DNA of 64,000 bases from assembly GCF_021155765.1 (NCBI RefSeq), contig NC_060105.1, positions 15,533,001 to 15,597,000 of the forward strand, in the 5' to 3' direction. This DNA is from Diprion similis (lineage: Eukaryota; Arthropoda; Insecta; Hymenoptera; Diprionidae). Under the pieces are notes generated by a model. The model did not search any database, had not been told where the DNA came from, and saw nothing but the letters and a program-made list of their open reading frames with translations. The translations under genes and the position numbers were made by a program. Below are positions 1 through 12,494 of this stretch, one piece after another; position 1 is the stretch's first letter, and each line of letters begins with the position of its first letter.

Positions 1-331
1 ATAAAGAGGAACTTTGAATGAATCCGCCGTATCGAGCGTTAAGCGTTGTTCAGCATGCTATGAATATAGCTTTGCTACAGAACCTTAGCAACAAACAAAT
101 TGTTTGTTTATTTAACGCTTGAATGAAATCAGCAGTCTCGGTCAAGCAAACGAATTGACCAGTCGTGTTGGGATCATCACGCTTTCGCAATTAATAAACC
201 TCGACGTGCTGCAAATCCTGCTAATCCTTCATCCTCTCCTCCGTTTCGTGGCCTTCCCCCGACATATATATATATATATATGATTATTATTTAAAAAGGA
301 AAATAGAGATAATTCTTGAGGGAGGGATAAT
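1..331. other. Non-coding sequence left of the first LTR-like unit
   Basis: No gene is visible here. It holds a short (TA)n tract at about 264-281 and otherwise unremarkable AT-rich sequence. It may be flank, or part of the element that continues to the right; the border cannot be fixed. Confidence 0.4.
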
Positions 332-3310
332 CACGCTACCCTACGGCGCAGGTACTGACCTGATCACTGAATAAAACGATAATTAGAAAAAGATAAGTGT
401 TGGGCGCCAGACGCAGTAGCGTCAGAGATACGATAATTAGAGAATACGATATGACGAAATAGATCAGATTCTACGACGGTTTTGCACAGCTCACTCAGCA
501 GGTGAAGATAATGGTAGAGGGGATGGGTCGTATCCAATTCGATAAAACACAATATTAGAGAAAATGGTAATAGTATCAATTGTATTGAAAAGCCAAGCAG
601 AGAAATTTAGGTACAGCCAGAGAAAAGTGAATTCAGAGATAACACGGTAGCGGTACAATTATTCAAGTAATTTAGCGGTATGAAGCGGGTGATCGCGATA
701 CTATTACTCGGTATAACAATCAGCAAGTTTACAAAGCAGATAAGAAATAGGCTAGCATGCAATGCACAATCTAAGGTTCTTAAACTAATTGTTACAATTC
801 AAGTCAAATAGCATAGTATGGCGAGAAAGATATGATCACATAGAAATACAGAATAATCGCAGCAATGTGTAACAATAATGAGGCACGATAATAGATAGGA
901 GATACGAAAATACAATTGGCAAAAGAAGGCCAGAGATATTATAGTTAGTCGAAAAGTAAAAGATATTATAGTAATCGAGAAGCAAGAGATATTACAATTA
1001 ATCGACAACAAGAGATATAACAATTAATAGAAAAGGCAAGGATTACAAGTCAGTTAGATAATTCGATACTTGAAGCGAAGTCAGAAATAATCAGGTATAG
1101 CGAGATAATATAAAACAAGTATGATAGAAATTACAAGAGAAGTTACGATAGGAATTACAAGAGAAATTACGATAGAAATTACAAGAGAAATGAGAGAAAT
1201 ACGTAGGTTCTAGCTTGCGATATGACGAAATATTATAATTACGATAAACAAGAAATAGATATCTTGACGTGTCAAGAACAGGTATTATAGAGAGAAAAGT
1301 AGTATAATGCGATATATTACAAACTAGAGATCTACGGACAAACTACGTAACAGCGGTATTAGCAAAGAAAGCGGTGAAAAAGGTGTTATTCGGTACGGCA
1401 CAATACTCCAATGTCAAAAGAGAACAACGGCTATACCGCGCAGCGATATAAGATCGCGCACGCGGTACGCTTACGATATAATTTCTCCAAGATATTCGAT
1501 AATAATTAAATCCAAAAGATATTCGATAACATTCCAATCAGCAAAATATTAAGAAATCAAAGAAAGGATATTTGAGAAATTATAAAAGAGATACAGAGAG
1601 AAAATAGATAGTAGATAGCGAGAAACGAAATAAGAGACAAAATTAGAGACTTTATAAGCTAATTGATTTAACAATCACTACTAAGAACAATAAATTAGAG
1701 ATTCAAATAAGATACGGTATTCAGAGATATGCTTCAAAAGCATAAGTAAGGCGCTGCTATTCAGCGATATCATGAAAATCATTCAAACAAGATAAATCAA
1801 AGAAATAGATAATAGTCACTACAAATAATAGTAAACTAACCAGTCGCGAAATTACTTGCAATATTCGATAATAAGGGAGAGAATAAGATAAGAGATAAGA
1901 AGAGAATTCGATACGAGCCCACGTGGCTCACGCAGAGCAAACTGCGAGATAAAAGAGAGAAAATCGATAATAGGTAAGAAAAGAGAGAAAGAAATATAAA
2001 GTAAGTAAATTTGTGGCTTCACAAAATAGATAGAAGAAAAACCTCACTTACGAAAATAGAAGATATAAGAAAAGCGTAGAGAACAGGTATAAAGCACTGA
2101 ATTTAGATGTATAAGCGAAAATAGAGAAAAGCGATAATATTCGTAGCGAAAGCACGTCTGTCGTTAAGAATAGCTGGACGTCGAGTGTGAAGAGACGAGC
2201 GGCGATCCTGACGATCCCGGTCGATTTTCGGCGAGGTTTCGTCACGTGATCCTTTTCCGGTGTTCGGTGATCGATAATTGGGCCAGAGGGTCACGTGGTA
2301 CGGGTCAACAGGTGTAGATGGGCGATAGTCCATTCCTGGGTGTCTTCTCCTCCCACGTTGTCATGTAGAGAATTATCGATCCGTCGAGCGATATGTGGGA
2401 GGACTATGGTCAGCTGCTTGCGGTACTCGCGAGAGGGGAAGGTCTACCCCTCACGGTATTGCGGTATCGATGTGTGCGAGAAGATCTAGGAACGACGACG
2501 AGAAGAATGATCCTACTCACACTGTTGCGGTATCGATACTTTGCAGAATTCGGGATTGGTGCGTCGTCAACTTATGCAGTGCTAGTACTCCCCGCGCTGA
2601 CTATCTCTCCGGTACTGCAACTCGGTGCGGGCCCTACGGCACTGTTGCACCGAGCCTTCCTGATGGTGATGATTTACACGCAGGGTTCCCATCCTTAAGA
2701 CCATCAGTCTGGCGTGGTCCACCACTGTTTCTCGGGCTTGTCCTCACGATGCAGACCTTTGATAATCGTAGGTTTGTAGACAGCTGTGATTCTGCGGTAT
2801 AGTAGGCGAGACAGTAGGTATTATGCTGGTTCAGCTCCAGGCTGATAAGTACCGTGACGGGAGGCTTGATTATGTTTTTGACGCACAGCCCTGTACGCCG
2901 TCTACGATGCATCCATGCGGCAGTGGCGTTGTAGCGATGGTTCGGCTCCTGGCCGATAAGTCTAAATGATCGGAGGTCTTCGTTGTGCTTCACGCACGAC
3001 CCTGTACGCAACCTAGGTAGGCATCCATCTGAAGTTGACTTGGCGGTATCCGATCTGTTGCAATTGACGATAGTTGGTTGTTGACCCGGTACGTGACCTC
3101 TGCTTCGCGATATTCAGTTCCCTCGAAGCGGTGTCGTTGAAGATAGTTCTCGTAGTGCGATACAAAGATAAAAAAAGACAGGGATAAGCTTAATAGTTAA
3201 GTCTCACTTAGAAATTAATTAGTTGTTCTTTTTGGAGTATTGGCCCCAGACGTGTTTTCGTTACATTTTTCGACATTCTGAAAATAAGGAGAGCGATATT
3301 CAAATCATGT
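332..3310 (-). mobile_element. Giant LTR-like unit 1, diverged relative of 6085-8752
   Basis: This unit shares an ordered set of landmarks with the unit at 6085-8752. Near the left end is the motif GTTGGGCGCCAGACGC (about 398-413), whose complement TGGCGCCCAAC resembles a lysine-tRNA primer binding site. A purine-rich AT stretch with many GATA and GATATTAC words follows. Further right is a GC-richer part with matching words such as CGGCTCCTGGCCGATAAGTC (about 2943). The right end carries CGACATTCTGAAA. No coding potential was found; the short ORFs are low-complexity. I infer a minus-strand retrotransposon LTR or non-autonomous relative, because unit 2 has TG...CA-type ends. Both borders are approximate, and no protein-coding internal region is visible in the window. 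Confidence 0.45.
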
Positions 3311-3354
3311 GACGGGGTATAAAATACACACACACATATATATATATATATATA

Positions 3355-6061
3355 CCGGGACAATCTCTTGATACTTTACAAGAACTGCGCATGCGCCAAA
3401 TAATTCAATCTCATTGGTCAGCGAAATTGCCCCGCAGCGTAATTTTCGTCAGCTAACCAAGGGGACCAACGTACACGAAATGTGACAAGGCTGTAAATAT
3501 CTCGCGCGTAAAGTAGCGTAGTGAGGTTATGTTGATATTCATTCCTATTTATCGTGAATTTTCTAAAAAAAGTGTCATTCAGAAATACCGTAGTTGATAT
3601 TAGAAGATATTTAATCGACACAGTAAAGGCGTCAATGGAGAAACAAATATCAAAAGCTACAGAAATTGGATCAGTTATTTATTGAAAGAAGAAATCTGAA
3701 ATTAAATGTGGAACGTCATCAACCAGTGGGAGTCTAGATAAAACCGAGGCAGGTGAGTAAAAATATTGTGTTGTTTTAAACAGATTCTTTATTTACATGA
3801 AATTAAAAATAAATGGATTGTTGAAACCCAGTAGAAGGTAGCTCCGGAGTAGATTTGTTACAGTGCAGTGCTCCGGACGCCAGTAATCAGTGCCGATGAA
3901 CATGAAATATTGAAATAAAATCAGTGACAAGGAATAAAAGAAATGGTGTACCTCAAAACACGAAGCTTGGGAGTACAAAAAGTAGCAATTCGTTTTTCTG
4001 TCGCAATTTATTGAAAATTACTGGTATTCAATACAATTAGAAGTTCTTGTTTGATAATAATATCTTTTAATTCTTTCAAGTGGGAAACAACCATCATCGA
4101 AGCGAGACTAAAGTTGTCAGGCGTCGAAGCGTGTAAGTAAATTTCTGATTCTATGATATTTGCATATGACAATATTTTCACATGTATTCAATGATAAAAT
4201 TCGTTTGTTCTGACAGACTTAAAGTTTCAAGTTTGGATGATAGGATGAAAATCATACCTCACCTGATGGTCAAAACGTTTTGGTGGCTAGGACCCTAGTT
4301 TCTCGATTGGTGCCACCGTTCCAACCATCGAACCTGGTTGTTCCGTTGTTCCATCAGACAACAGGTATCCGAGGGAATTTCTTCTGGTCATCGCCACCTT
4401 CTGAACATCAGTCGTGACAAAATTGAAGAGCACGACACGCTACAGATCGTGGTGTCTGAATATTCGATCATTTTAGATCTATCGAGCCAATAGTAATAAG
4501 TTTGTTATTCAACAATTGCTGCTAAATAATTTTACAGAGCAATCATTCCGTGCACCATTGTAATCCAAGCAGTATTATTGGCCGGGCATTATTTTTCAAA
4601 TTTTATTTTCGGCAGTTTTGATATTTTATTTCTCACTCTCTTGGTATTCAATTCAAATGAATAGTGTTTCAAGTGTTAAATCAGATTCCAGGGATGAATT
4701 TTGATGTGTAAACTGAACCAATCTCAATCTAAAAATGTTGGATAACTTCAATTTAAAATGTCTTTAAAAAGTCAATATTAATCGACAGTATCATCTGACT
4801 AGCTACTTGCAGCTATCATCCGTGCTTGAGCCTTGTTCAACCCCAGCCAGGTCCAAGGAATGCATTCACTTACTAGTACACGTTACAAATGATCACTTTG
4901 TCTACAATAGGACTTACTTGCTGGCTAACTTTTTTATGATGAATCTTTATCAGGGAGTTATCCGGTAACTTATTGATAGCTTGAAACCTGATTCAATTAT
5001 ATACTCTTACAATGGTCCTTCACTGAGACTGAAAGCTTGAGTATCTCCATTTATTACAATTAATTCTGCATCCCATGTTAACACTGTTAGAAACAAAAAA
5101 ATCTCATCCTGAGATTGGAAATGGAATCTGCAATGCAAAAGTTATCTAGTAGCACAAGTTAAAAACAAAGAACTTTATAACGGTTTCTGCGACAGAGGGA
5201 TTCCTTCCGCATATTCATGTTACTGGATACTGTTCGGAGCACTATGAACAAGATATTGTATTGGATTTAGGTTTAAGTGAATATTTTCATGAACTCCGTT
5301 GAAAATTAGATATTCATTCGTTTCAAAGGAACAAGGGGTACGATGTTGAATCCGATAAGTCAATATTTTCATACGAATGTTCTGAACATTACTCTAAAAC
5401 ATGATTATCCTTAAAGTTAATTGCGACACTGAGGCACATTTTGAAAATGTTGATTTTTAACTTGTGTCACAGAATGTTTTCGAGTTTTACTCTTCAGATT
5501 AGATTTTTTTAGATTAGATTTGAAATCGGAAGAAACCGTAAGATCTACAACTTCCTTTGCCAACCAACAAAAGTGGCCGATGATCTCTGCATGTGTCATG
5601 AATTGAATGGGAAGAGAAGACATCAGCGAACAGCAGAGAAGCTATTATTTTGGCTGTATTTTCTGTTGAAAGAAAAAAATGTCATTGTTATTCTTAATGT
5701 ATGAAGTAATGAAAATGATTGAATAAATTTTCCCCACCTAACTGCTTCGTTTCTTCCAAGCACCCAACATTTGAACAGATTTCTTGTTTCAATCGAATAG
5801 GACGAATTTTCAAAGAGCATCAGCATTAAATTCCGACCGTTCTTTGAACAATCTATTTTCAATAGCAAATGCTTCCCAAGCCGTTCCGAGTGACTATCTC
5901 AATTACTTGAGATTCTAACCTCAAAAATGCATGTGAACTACATCGCTGACAGAAACAGAGTGGAGTTTGACAGCAGAGTTTCGGGGTGGCCAGACTGCAC
6001 GGACGGTGGATTCAAATTTGCGCATGCGCAGTTCTTGTATAGTTTCTAGAGATTGTCCCAG
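3355..6061. mobile_element. 2.7 kb TIR DNA transposon inserted in a TA tract
   Basis: The ends are inverted repeats of about 42 bp. The left starts CCGGGACAATCTCT and contains AAGAACTGCGCATGCGC; the right end is its imperfect complement (about 6019-6061). Both ends abut (TA)n, consistent with a TA target duplication. The interior carries several short possible exons with GT/AG borders, for example a donor at about 4131 (GTAAGT), and a Cys/His-bearing stretch near 5215-5270, but no transposase motif that I can name. Two short minus-strand ORFs (5417-5623, 5623-5868) are not recognised. It is either a decayed autonomous element or a non-autonomous one. The superfamily is unassigned. Confidence 0.7.
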
Positions 6062-6084
6062 TATATATATATATATATATATAT

Positions 6085-8752
6085 TGTGACGCTAAATTCT
6101 GTTACCCTCTGACGAGGACTTACCGTTAACACTTTGGCGCGATTCTCCAATTATTCGATACGATATTTAAGATACGAAAAGATACTCGTTGGGCGCCAGA
6201 CGCTTCAGCGTCAATTTTTAGAGGAAAGGGAAAGATACGATACGATAATAATAATTAGAGAACCCGTTGTATGGCTGGCTAGGCTCAGGTACTCACACGA
6301 ACTGGTAGAGTGGCGGTATCCAAAGGCAGTTACAACAGTTACGGAAATAAGGAAAATAAAGAGATCAAGAAATAAGCTCGAATCAAGTAAATCAACAATC
6401 CAATCAGTCGTATATTATTGATCAGTTCATAAGCGGTAGATTAGTCAATTTGTTACAGAAAGTTAACAAAAGATATTTAGTCAACGAGAGTGATTTACAA
6501 GATTTTCGGTTAAAGAAGCTAAGCGATAATTCGCACAAAATGATAGTTGGCAAAAGAAATTAATCGTAGGTCGAGAGAAGCGATATAATGCAAAAAGTCT
6601 ACTCAAACTAGACGTCACTGGGCGACGTGATCTTACCAAAATTTCAGAAGCGGCACTACGAGAATTGTTACATTAAAGCAAGAGTGAAACTTTAGCGAAA
6701 ATCGGTAGTTGACGGAATTGACGGTAGCTTAGAACTATAGTGACAAGAAAATAATATTTAAATTACGACAAACGGTAATTAGCGAGAAAGATTGACAGTG
6801 ATATACGATTCACAAATATCGGAAGCTTATACGGAAGAATTATTCACAGCAAGCGATTTGATAATTACAACAGTCAAAATTACGATATTAAATTAACAAG
6901 GAAATTCGAAATTACGATAACGAGAGAAAATACAAAAGTTATACGAGATTGAGAGGTTTAGAGAAGGGATTGCAGAGTAAAAATAACACACTAAATACAC
7001 CTGGTTACAATAAGCAACTTAAGATAACACAGAAGTACGATATTCGGGAAACAAGAAAATATTACAAGGTAATAAGAAATGTAAATCAATATAAGCGATA
7101 GAAAACAAAGGTGCGGTAGTATTTAGCGGCTTAATCTACGCTCAGCTGTACTCCAAGTAGCTCAATATACGATATGAAATTTCATGCACAAAGCAAATAA
7201 TATAAAACAAGCGATACGATACAAAGCGATAGGCAGTACTAGTAAGAAAAGTAAAGATAGCGATAGCGATAGACAGTAGAAATTACACAAGCGTTTCTAG
7301 CATAAAATTACGAGAAGCAAAGAAAATCAGAGATACAAAAGATAAGCATTAAGCAAAGAAAATTCAGAAATACAAAAGATATTCGGTAGTTACGAGGTCG
7401 CTCACGATAGTTTTCGGAAATTAATTACGAAACGAAATCATGCAGTCGCACGGCGGCTTACAGCACCTCAATGTCCGTGGACCATGATTCACAAAGATAC
7501 TGGCATCATTCGATGCAACCAAAACGATAATTAAGACACGATAAGAGAAACAGAAATTAGAGCAACTTCGTAACGGTACGATATAAAGGCGAAAGCCTTA
7601 CCTTAGTCGGTGACGAGATTAGGCACTGATTTTAAATTAAATTAAACTTAAAGAGAGCGAAGAGGGAAGAAAGTGAAGTTAACGGAAGGAATTGAAGCTA
7701 AAGGAAGGAGTGAAGCTAAAAGATCAAAACGGTAGTGGGTGCGAAAAAGGTAACGATAGCGATAGCGGCAGAGGAATAAGCGATAAGGTTGAGGATTTCT
7801 AACTAAACGAGAGCGAGGTGGTAGCGAAGCTGTCTCCTGGCGGGTTGAGCGTAGAATAGGCAGAGTTCGGAGTCCGGATCAGCGATCTCGCCGGTGTCGT
7901 CAGGTGATTCTTCTTCCCCTTCGGTGGTCATTCAATCCCCACCATAATTGGGTCATCCCTCTGGCGAATATCGGCTACGCGTTATCGACGATTACCGCTA
8001 GATGAGCGTAGTTGACATCACACGTACTTTTCTTCGTCTGCTGCGTCGTACGGTCCAGGTTGCTTGTCATTGGGGGTTCCCTCCACGAAGGCAGGTACGT
8101 AGGCTACCTCCGGAAGGTTACCGGATGGAGTGCAACTCCACATTGTTTGCCTCCACCGGCTTCGTCGTCTAGGCAGTGGCCAACTGCCCACGATATATCA
8201 CGAAGACCATGCAGTCACACGGCGGCTTACAGCACCTCATCGTCCGTGGACCATGACTCACAATGATTGTAGCCCTTACTGACAGGGAGGCTGCGTCGAT
8301 CCTCAGGACGAGGGCTTTATCAACTTTGGACGTAGTGTTTTAGGCTCGGTCCGGCTCCTGGCCGGTAAGTCGGTGAACGACAGGCCGCGGTCTGCCCTTG
8401 ATGTCGAACTTACGGCATCCGAAAAAGTAGGCATTCAAAGTTGTACGGGAGATTCATGATTACGAAACGGTAGCTGAATTCGTCGGTGGCTGGAACTGTA
8501 GTTTTCGGTAGTTGTCGATCCCTCGGTGAATCAAAGAAACGTGTTGATCCCTCGATGATCGTGGTCGCGGTACCTGTTTAGCTTTGCGCCGAAGCGCGGG
8601 ATTACAAAATTTGTACAGAAAATATTAGTAACTAGTATTTTTCGCCTATATCGTATCGAGCTTGCTTGGAGTACCCCGCCAGGGACGCGTTTTCGGTAGT
8701 TTCCTTTAGATTTTTAGCCTTGTAACGAGACATTCTGAAATGCCACGTTACA
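6085..8752 (-). mobile_element. Giant LTR-like unit 2 (probable 2.67 kb solo LTR)
   Basis: On the minus strand the unit begins TGTAACG (8752) and ends CGTCACA (6085), the TG...CA form of an LTR, and is flanked by ATATA on both sides. A solo LTR in a TA tract fits best. Against a simple solo LTR, a primer-site-like motif TGGCGCCCAAC (complement of about 6190-6200) lies about 105 bp inside the left end. The sequence between is AT-rich and purine-skewed, then GC-richer from about 7800. It contains an internal direct repeat: the segment starting CATGCAGTCGCACGGCGGCT (about 7440-7495) recurs at about 8209-8265. No ORF with recognisable product is present. Confidence 0.5.
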
Positions 8753-8895
8753 ATATATATACATATATACGTATAGATATAGATGTCTATATACCTATAT
8801 AAACAGATACATAGGTATATAAATATATAAAAACACCAAAGAACTGAATCTAATATATCTAAGTGTGCAACAAATATACGTCCTTTATGAACATA

Positions 8896-9387
8896 CGTAC
8901 AGTAATGTTCATCGATGCATGCACTGTGGCTAACTTTATTTTTTCTACTTTTGTTTCTTTTCTACTCGTATTTTATGTTCCTATGGCCGGTGAAGCAGTG
9001 CACAGGAGAAATGGGAGAAACCACGACGACAGCCACTCGGTGCTGTCATCCATATAACCTCTAAGATCACGAGGGCACGAATAACCTCTTTCACAAAGTG
9101 CATAAGCTTTCAATTTAAGACTCGAAGAATATATAAATGTGATGAAATTAAATATTTATACTTAAATTGACGGCTTATGCACTTTGTGAAAGAGGTTATT
9201 CGTGCCCTCGCGATCTCAGAGGTTGTATGGATGACAGCGCCGAGAGGCCGTCGTCGTAGTTTCTCCCATTTCTACTGTACACTGCTTCATCGGCCATATG
9301 CACATAAAATACGAGTAGAAAAGAAATAAAAGTTAAAAAAATAAAGTTAGCCACAGTGCATGCATCGATGAACATTACTGTACCTGT
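8896..9387. repeat. Palindrome, about 220-bp arms, 40-bp spacer
   Basis: The left arm (about 8896-9119) and right arm (about 9161-9387) are near-complementary. Translating either arm outward-in gives the same peptide-like string, a shadow of the inverted repeat and not evidence of a gene. The outer ends carry ACAGTAATGTTCATCGATGC and its complement. The palindrome lies just beyond the 3' side of the minus-strand Penelope remnant; Penelope-like elements often end in inverted partial terminal repeats, so a link is possible but unproven. Confidence 0.75.
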
Positions 9388-9479
9388 TATCATAAACATA
9401 TGTTCCTAAAGCAAATATAATTACATATTTGCAACAATTACATTTCTGAACAACTACTTTTTAACCTAGAGGACGAGGC

Positions 9480-10255
9480 GACGTAATATAATTACAATCG
9501 AACTTCACTTAGGTAAGTTCGTTTAATTGTTCAATATTAGAGTACAGATGGCTAAGAAGTTGAATATCTGGGCGCCTATTAACCGTATTATTTTTGTTCT
9601 TATAAATATTGATCATTTCCTCAATGTTACGTTTATAGCAATGTGGTTCTGTAGCCAAAGTTATAAATATTGATCATTTCCTTAATGTTACGTTTATAAC
9701 AATGTGGTTCTGTAGCCAAAGTATACTTGAACAATATCTGGAAATTTTATAAGTTGGAGAATTGATATGAGAAAATATATCTTAGGAGGCAGAGAGTTGT
9801 GTGTTTTGAGATTTTTTGCCGTGTTTGAATCTATAAATTTTTTCTGTTGCCATAAGTTTATTAGATCGTTGGCTCGGTTTTGTATCTTGTTGGTGGGATC
9901 ACAAGAGATAAGCATGTATGTACTAGAGTCATTAAGAATATGTTGGCATTTTTGTTTAAAATCAATCTGGTCCATGACGACGGTTATATTCCTTTTGTCA
10001 GCGTTTGTGATAACAAGATGATCATGCTGTTTTAAGAATTCTTTTGTTTGTCTTATTTTAGCTGTTTTTTGAAAATATGATTCATAAGAATTTTCATGGA
10101 TTCTGTTACCAATAAGTTTGCTGATGTTAGATCTAACCTTATCTTTCGTGATGCCATCTTTGGTAATGAGAGCTAATTCGACGCTGCTTACAATATCATC
10201 TATCGGTAAGTTTACATTTTTATATGGCAGTCCATGATTGGGACCGAGAGATAAA
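9480..10255 (-). pseudogene. Penelope-like reverse transcriptase, downstream fragment
   Basis: The minus-strand reading frame at 9694-10252 continues the Penelope protein whose N-terminal part lies at 12495-13042. Recognisable family features are the LSLGPN block, the ADKRNITVVMD block and a DPT-containing stretch followed by LPPKIYFL, where related proteins normally read into the catalytic RT core. That core is missing: after the LPPKIYFL block the frame jumps into unrelated sequence (about 9790-9720), consistent with an internal deletion. A direct duplication of about 56 bp (about 9606-9661 and 9662-9717) follows. The remnant past the duplication still has an open frame down to about 9515. 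The element is non-functional. A Penelope origin rests on motif order recalled from the family. Confidence 0.75.
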
Positions 10256-12494
10256 GGCTGGTTCCATTTCAAACCACCCAGCAAGGTCGGGACGAAAAAT
10301 TCAAACGACTTGTGAATAATTTATATGATTCTTTGGGTAATTTAAGGGGATCCGTATTTGGTCATTTTGCTCCAGAAAAATTTCACCTCTCTGCACGGCT
10401 ATTACCATTTTTTGTCAAAAACTCGTTTTTACAGATTCCGTAAATTTACTGTTTTTCTAAAAGTGCTATAACTTTTGAACGAATCAACGGACTTGAGTGA
10501 CTTTTTTTTCAAAATGTGCGTAGTTTTATCTTCGTTCAGAAAATCGCAAGTTTAGGAAGATCGACACAAAATCGCCGGAGTTATTCAACGTAATGTAAAA
10601 TAATCCGAAAAAATTCAACCCCGATTTTCGGGAATTGCATATTTTTTTTTCTCTCACCAATTTTTTCTCGAATAGTTCTTGAAAGATACTAACTCTTCGC
10701 ACAAGTTTCGTTAGCGGATTAGTTCTGTAAAAAGAGTTATGAATTTTACAATATCACGAATTTTTTATATTTTCAGGTAGCTTATATTTTGTACTGTAAA
10801 TCGATTTTTTTATGTCGCTACATTGTTTCTTTCTGTTTGATACATGATACGACGAAATAAGTGGGTAGAAGAAGTATGAAAAATCCATTCAAAAATAAGA
10901 CTATATTAATCCCAAAACAGTTCAATATTACAATAAACATGAATTCACTATAACTATGTTTGAAGCAACTTATACATCGTCAATTCATTTAAATTGTTGC
11001 TTCTTCAACCCAAGGGTGCTGACTTGTTCTTGCAGTAAAGGTACAGTTCGTGTCTATATATAATATCTATATATCTATTCTATCTATATTAGACCATATC
11101 AAAAAAATTGACTATATTTTTTTTTTTTTCTTTAAATATACTGAAAATATTGTTCAGCATACCGAAAAAAGGTGCCTGTTGAAATGGGAGCTCTTAATTT
11201 TAATACTAAGAAGTGCCTCATCGCGATTTTCTACTTTCCATAAGAATAACATGGCAAAAATAGTTCTTGCTTCTTGTGATTTTTATAACTAGATAACGAC
11301 GCGTCGTACAGAGAATTCATATACACGTTTTTGTAGGAAATGAAACGTTCTACAAAAAAGGTTGCCGCGGTCCGTGTTGCTAGCTGCACACATACGGGCG
11401 GGCACTCGTGTGTGTGAACAAAAGAGCATCCCCAGCTTAATTATACTACGAAACACACATCACAAGTGAAAATAAAAATGTGTGAGACTAGCACCGCGGA
11501 CCGCGGCAACAATACCGCGGCGACAATACTGGTCGCTAGCGGTGCCGATATTTAATTCGTAAAAAAATAATCATAATTTACCGAGACAAACAAAACGGCA
11601 ATTTCCGTGGCGGCAAATCCAGACGAAAAGCTGCACTCGGATTGGCTTAGCGCTATCGCTTATAATTCAAAAACTATGCGTCGTACGAGGTTCCGGTAAA
11701 GAAATTCTCGGTTGGATTTTAGCGACGTATCACGCTGACTAGTCCGTGGGAGGCAATTTAGAGACACCCTGTATAAATACGAACTGTACCTTTACTACAA
11801 GAACAAGTCAGCACCCTTGGGTTGACGAAGCAACAATTTAAATGAATTGACGATGTATGAGATGCTTCAAACATAAACAAACAAATAACAACATATGTAT
11901 TAAACAGAAAGAAACAATGTAGCGACATAAAGAAATCGATTTACAGTACAAAATATAAGCTACCTGAAAATATAAAAAATTCGTGATATTGAAAAATTCA
12001 TGACTCTTTTTACAGAACTAATCCGTTAACGAAACTTGTGCGACGAGTTAGTATCTTTAAAGAACTATTCGAGAAAAAATTGGTGAGAGAAAATGTGAAA
12101 AAAAATATGCAATTCCCGAAAATCGGGGTTGAATTTTTTAGGATTATTTTACATTACGTTGAATAACTCCGGCGATTTTGTGTCGATCTTTCTAAACTTG
12201 TGATTTTCTGAAAGAAAATAAAAATACGCACATTTTGAAAAAAAAAAGTCACTCAAATCCGTTAAATTGTACAAAAGTTATAGCACTTTTAAAAAAACAG
12301 TAAATTTACGGAATCTGTAAAAACGAGTTTTTGACAAAAAATGGTAATAGCCGTGCAGAGAGATAAAATTTTTCTGGAGCAAAATGACCAAATACGGGTC
12401 CCCTTAAATTACCCAAAGAATCATATAAATTATTTACAAGTCGTTTGAATTTTTTGTCCCGACCTTGCTGGGTGGTTTGAAATGGACCCAGCCC
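10256..12494. mobile_element. 2.24 kb long-TIR (foldback) element inside Penelope
   Basis: Long inverted arms (about 10256-11052 and 11779-12494) flank a centre of about 725 bp. The ends read GGCTGG and its complement with a one-base difference. The element is flanked by AAA at 10253-10255 and 12495-12497 (TTT on the Penelope strand). Leaving out the element and one TTT makes the Penelope frame continuous across the site, so the borders are exact. The centre contains a smaller inverted pair, GTTGCCGCGGTCCG (about 11373) and CGGACCGCGGCAAC (about 11498), but no coding sequence. A 3-bp duplication would suit a PIF/Harbinger-type non-autonomous element; this is inference. Confidence 0.85.

Noticed and set aside
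2395..2802. Overlapping plus-strand ORFs in giant LTR-like unit 1
   Set aside because: They lie in the GC-richer end of an LTR-like repeat, differ from the matching part of unit 2, and show no domain.
5417..5868. Two short minus-strand ORFs as a transposase of the 3355-6061 element
   Set aside because: Lengths of 68 and 81 codons, no DDE motif and no recognised DNA-binding domain.
8863..9399. Two similar 64-67 codon ORFs on opposite strands
   Set aside because: They are the two arms of a palindrome, not a duplicated gene.
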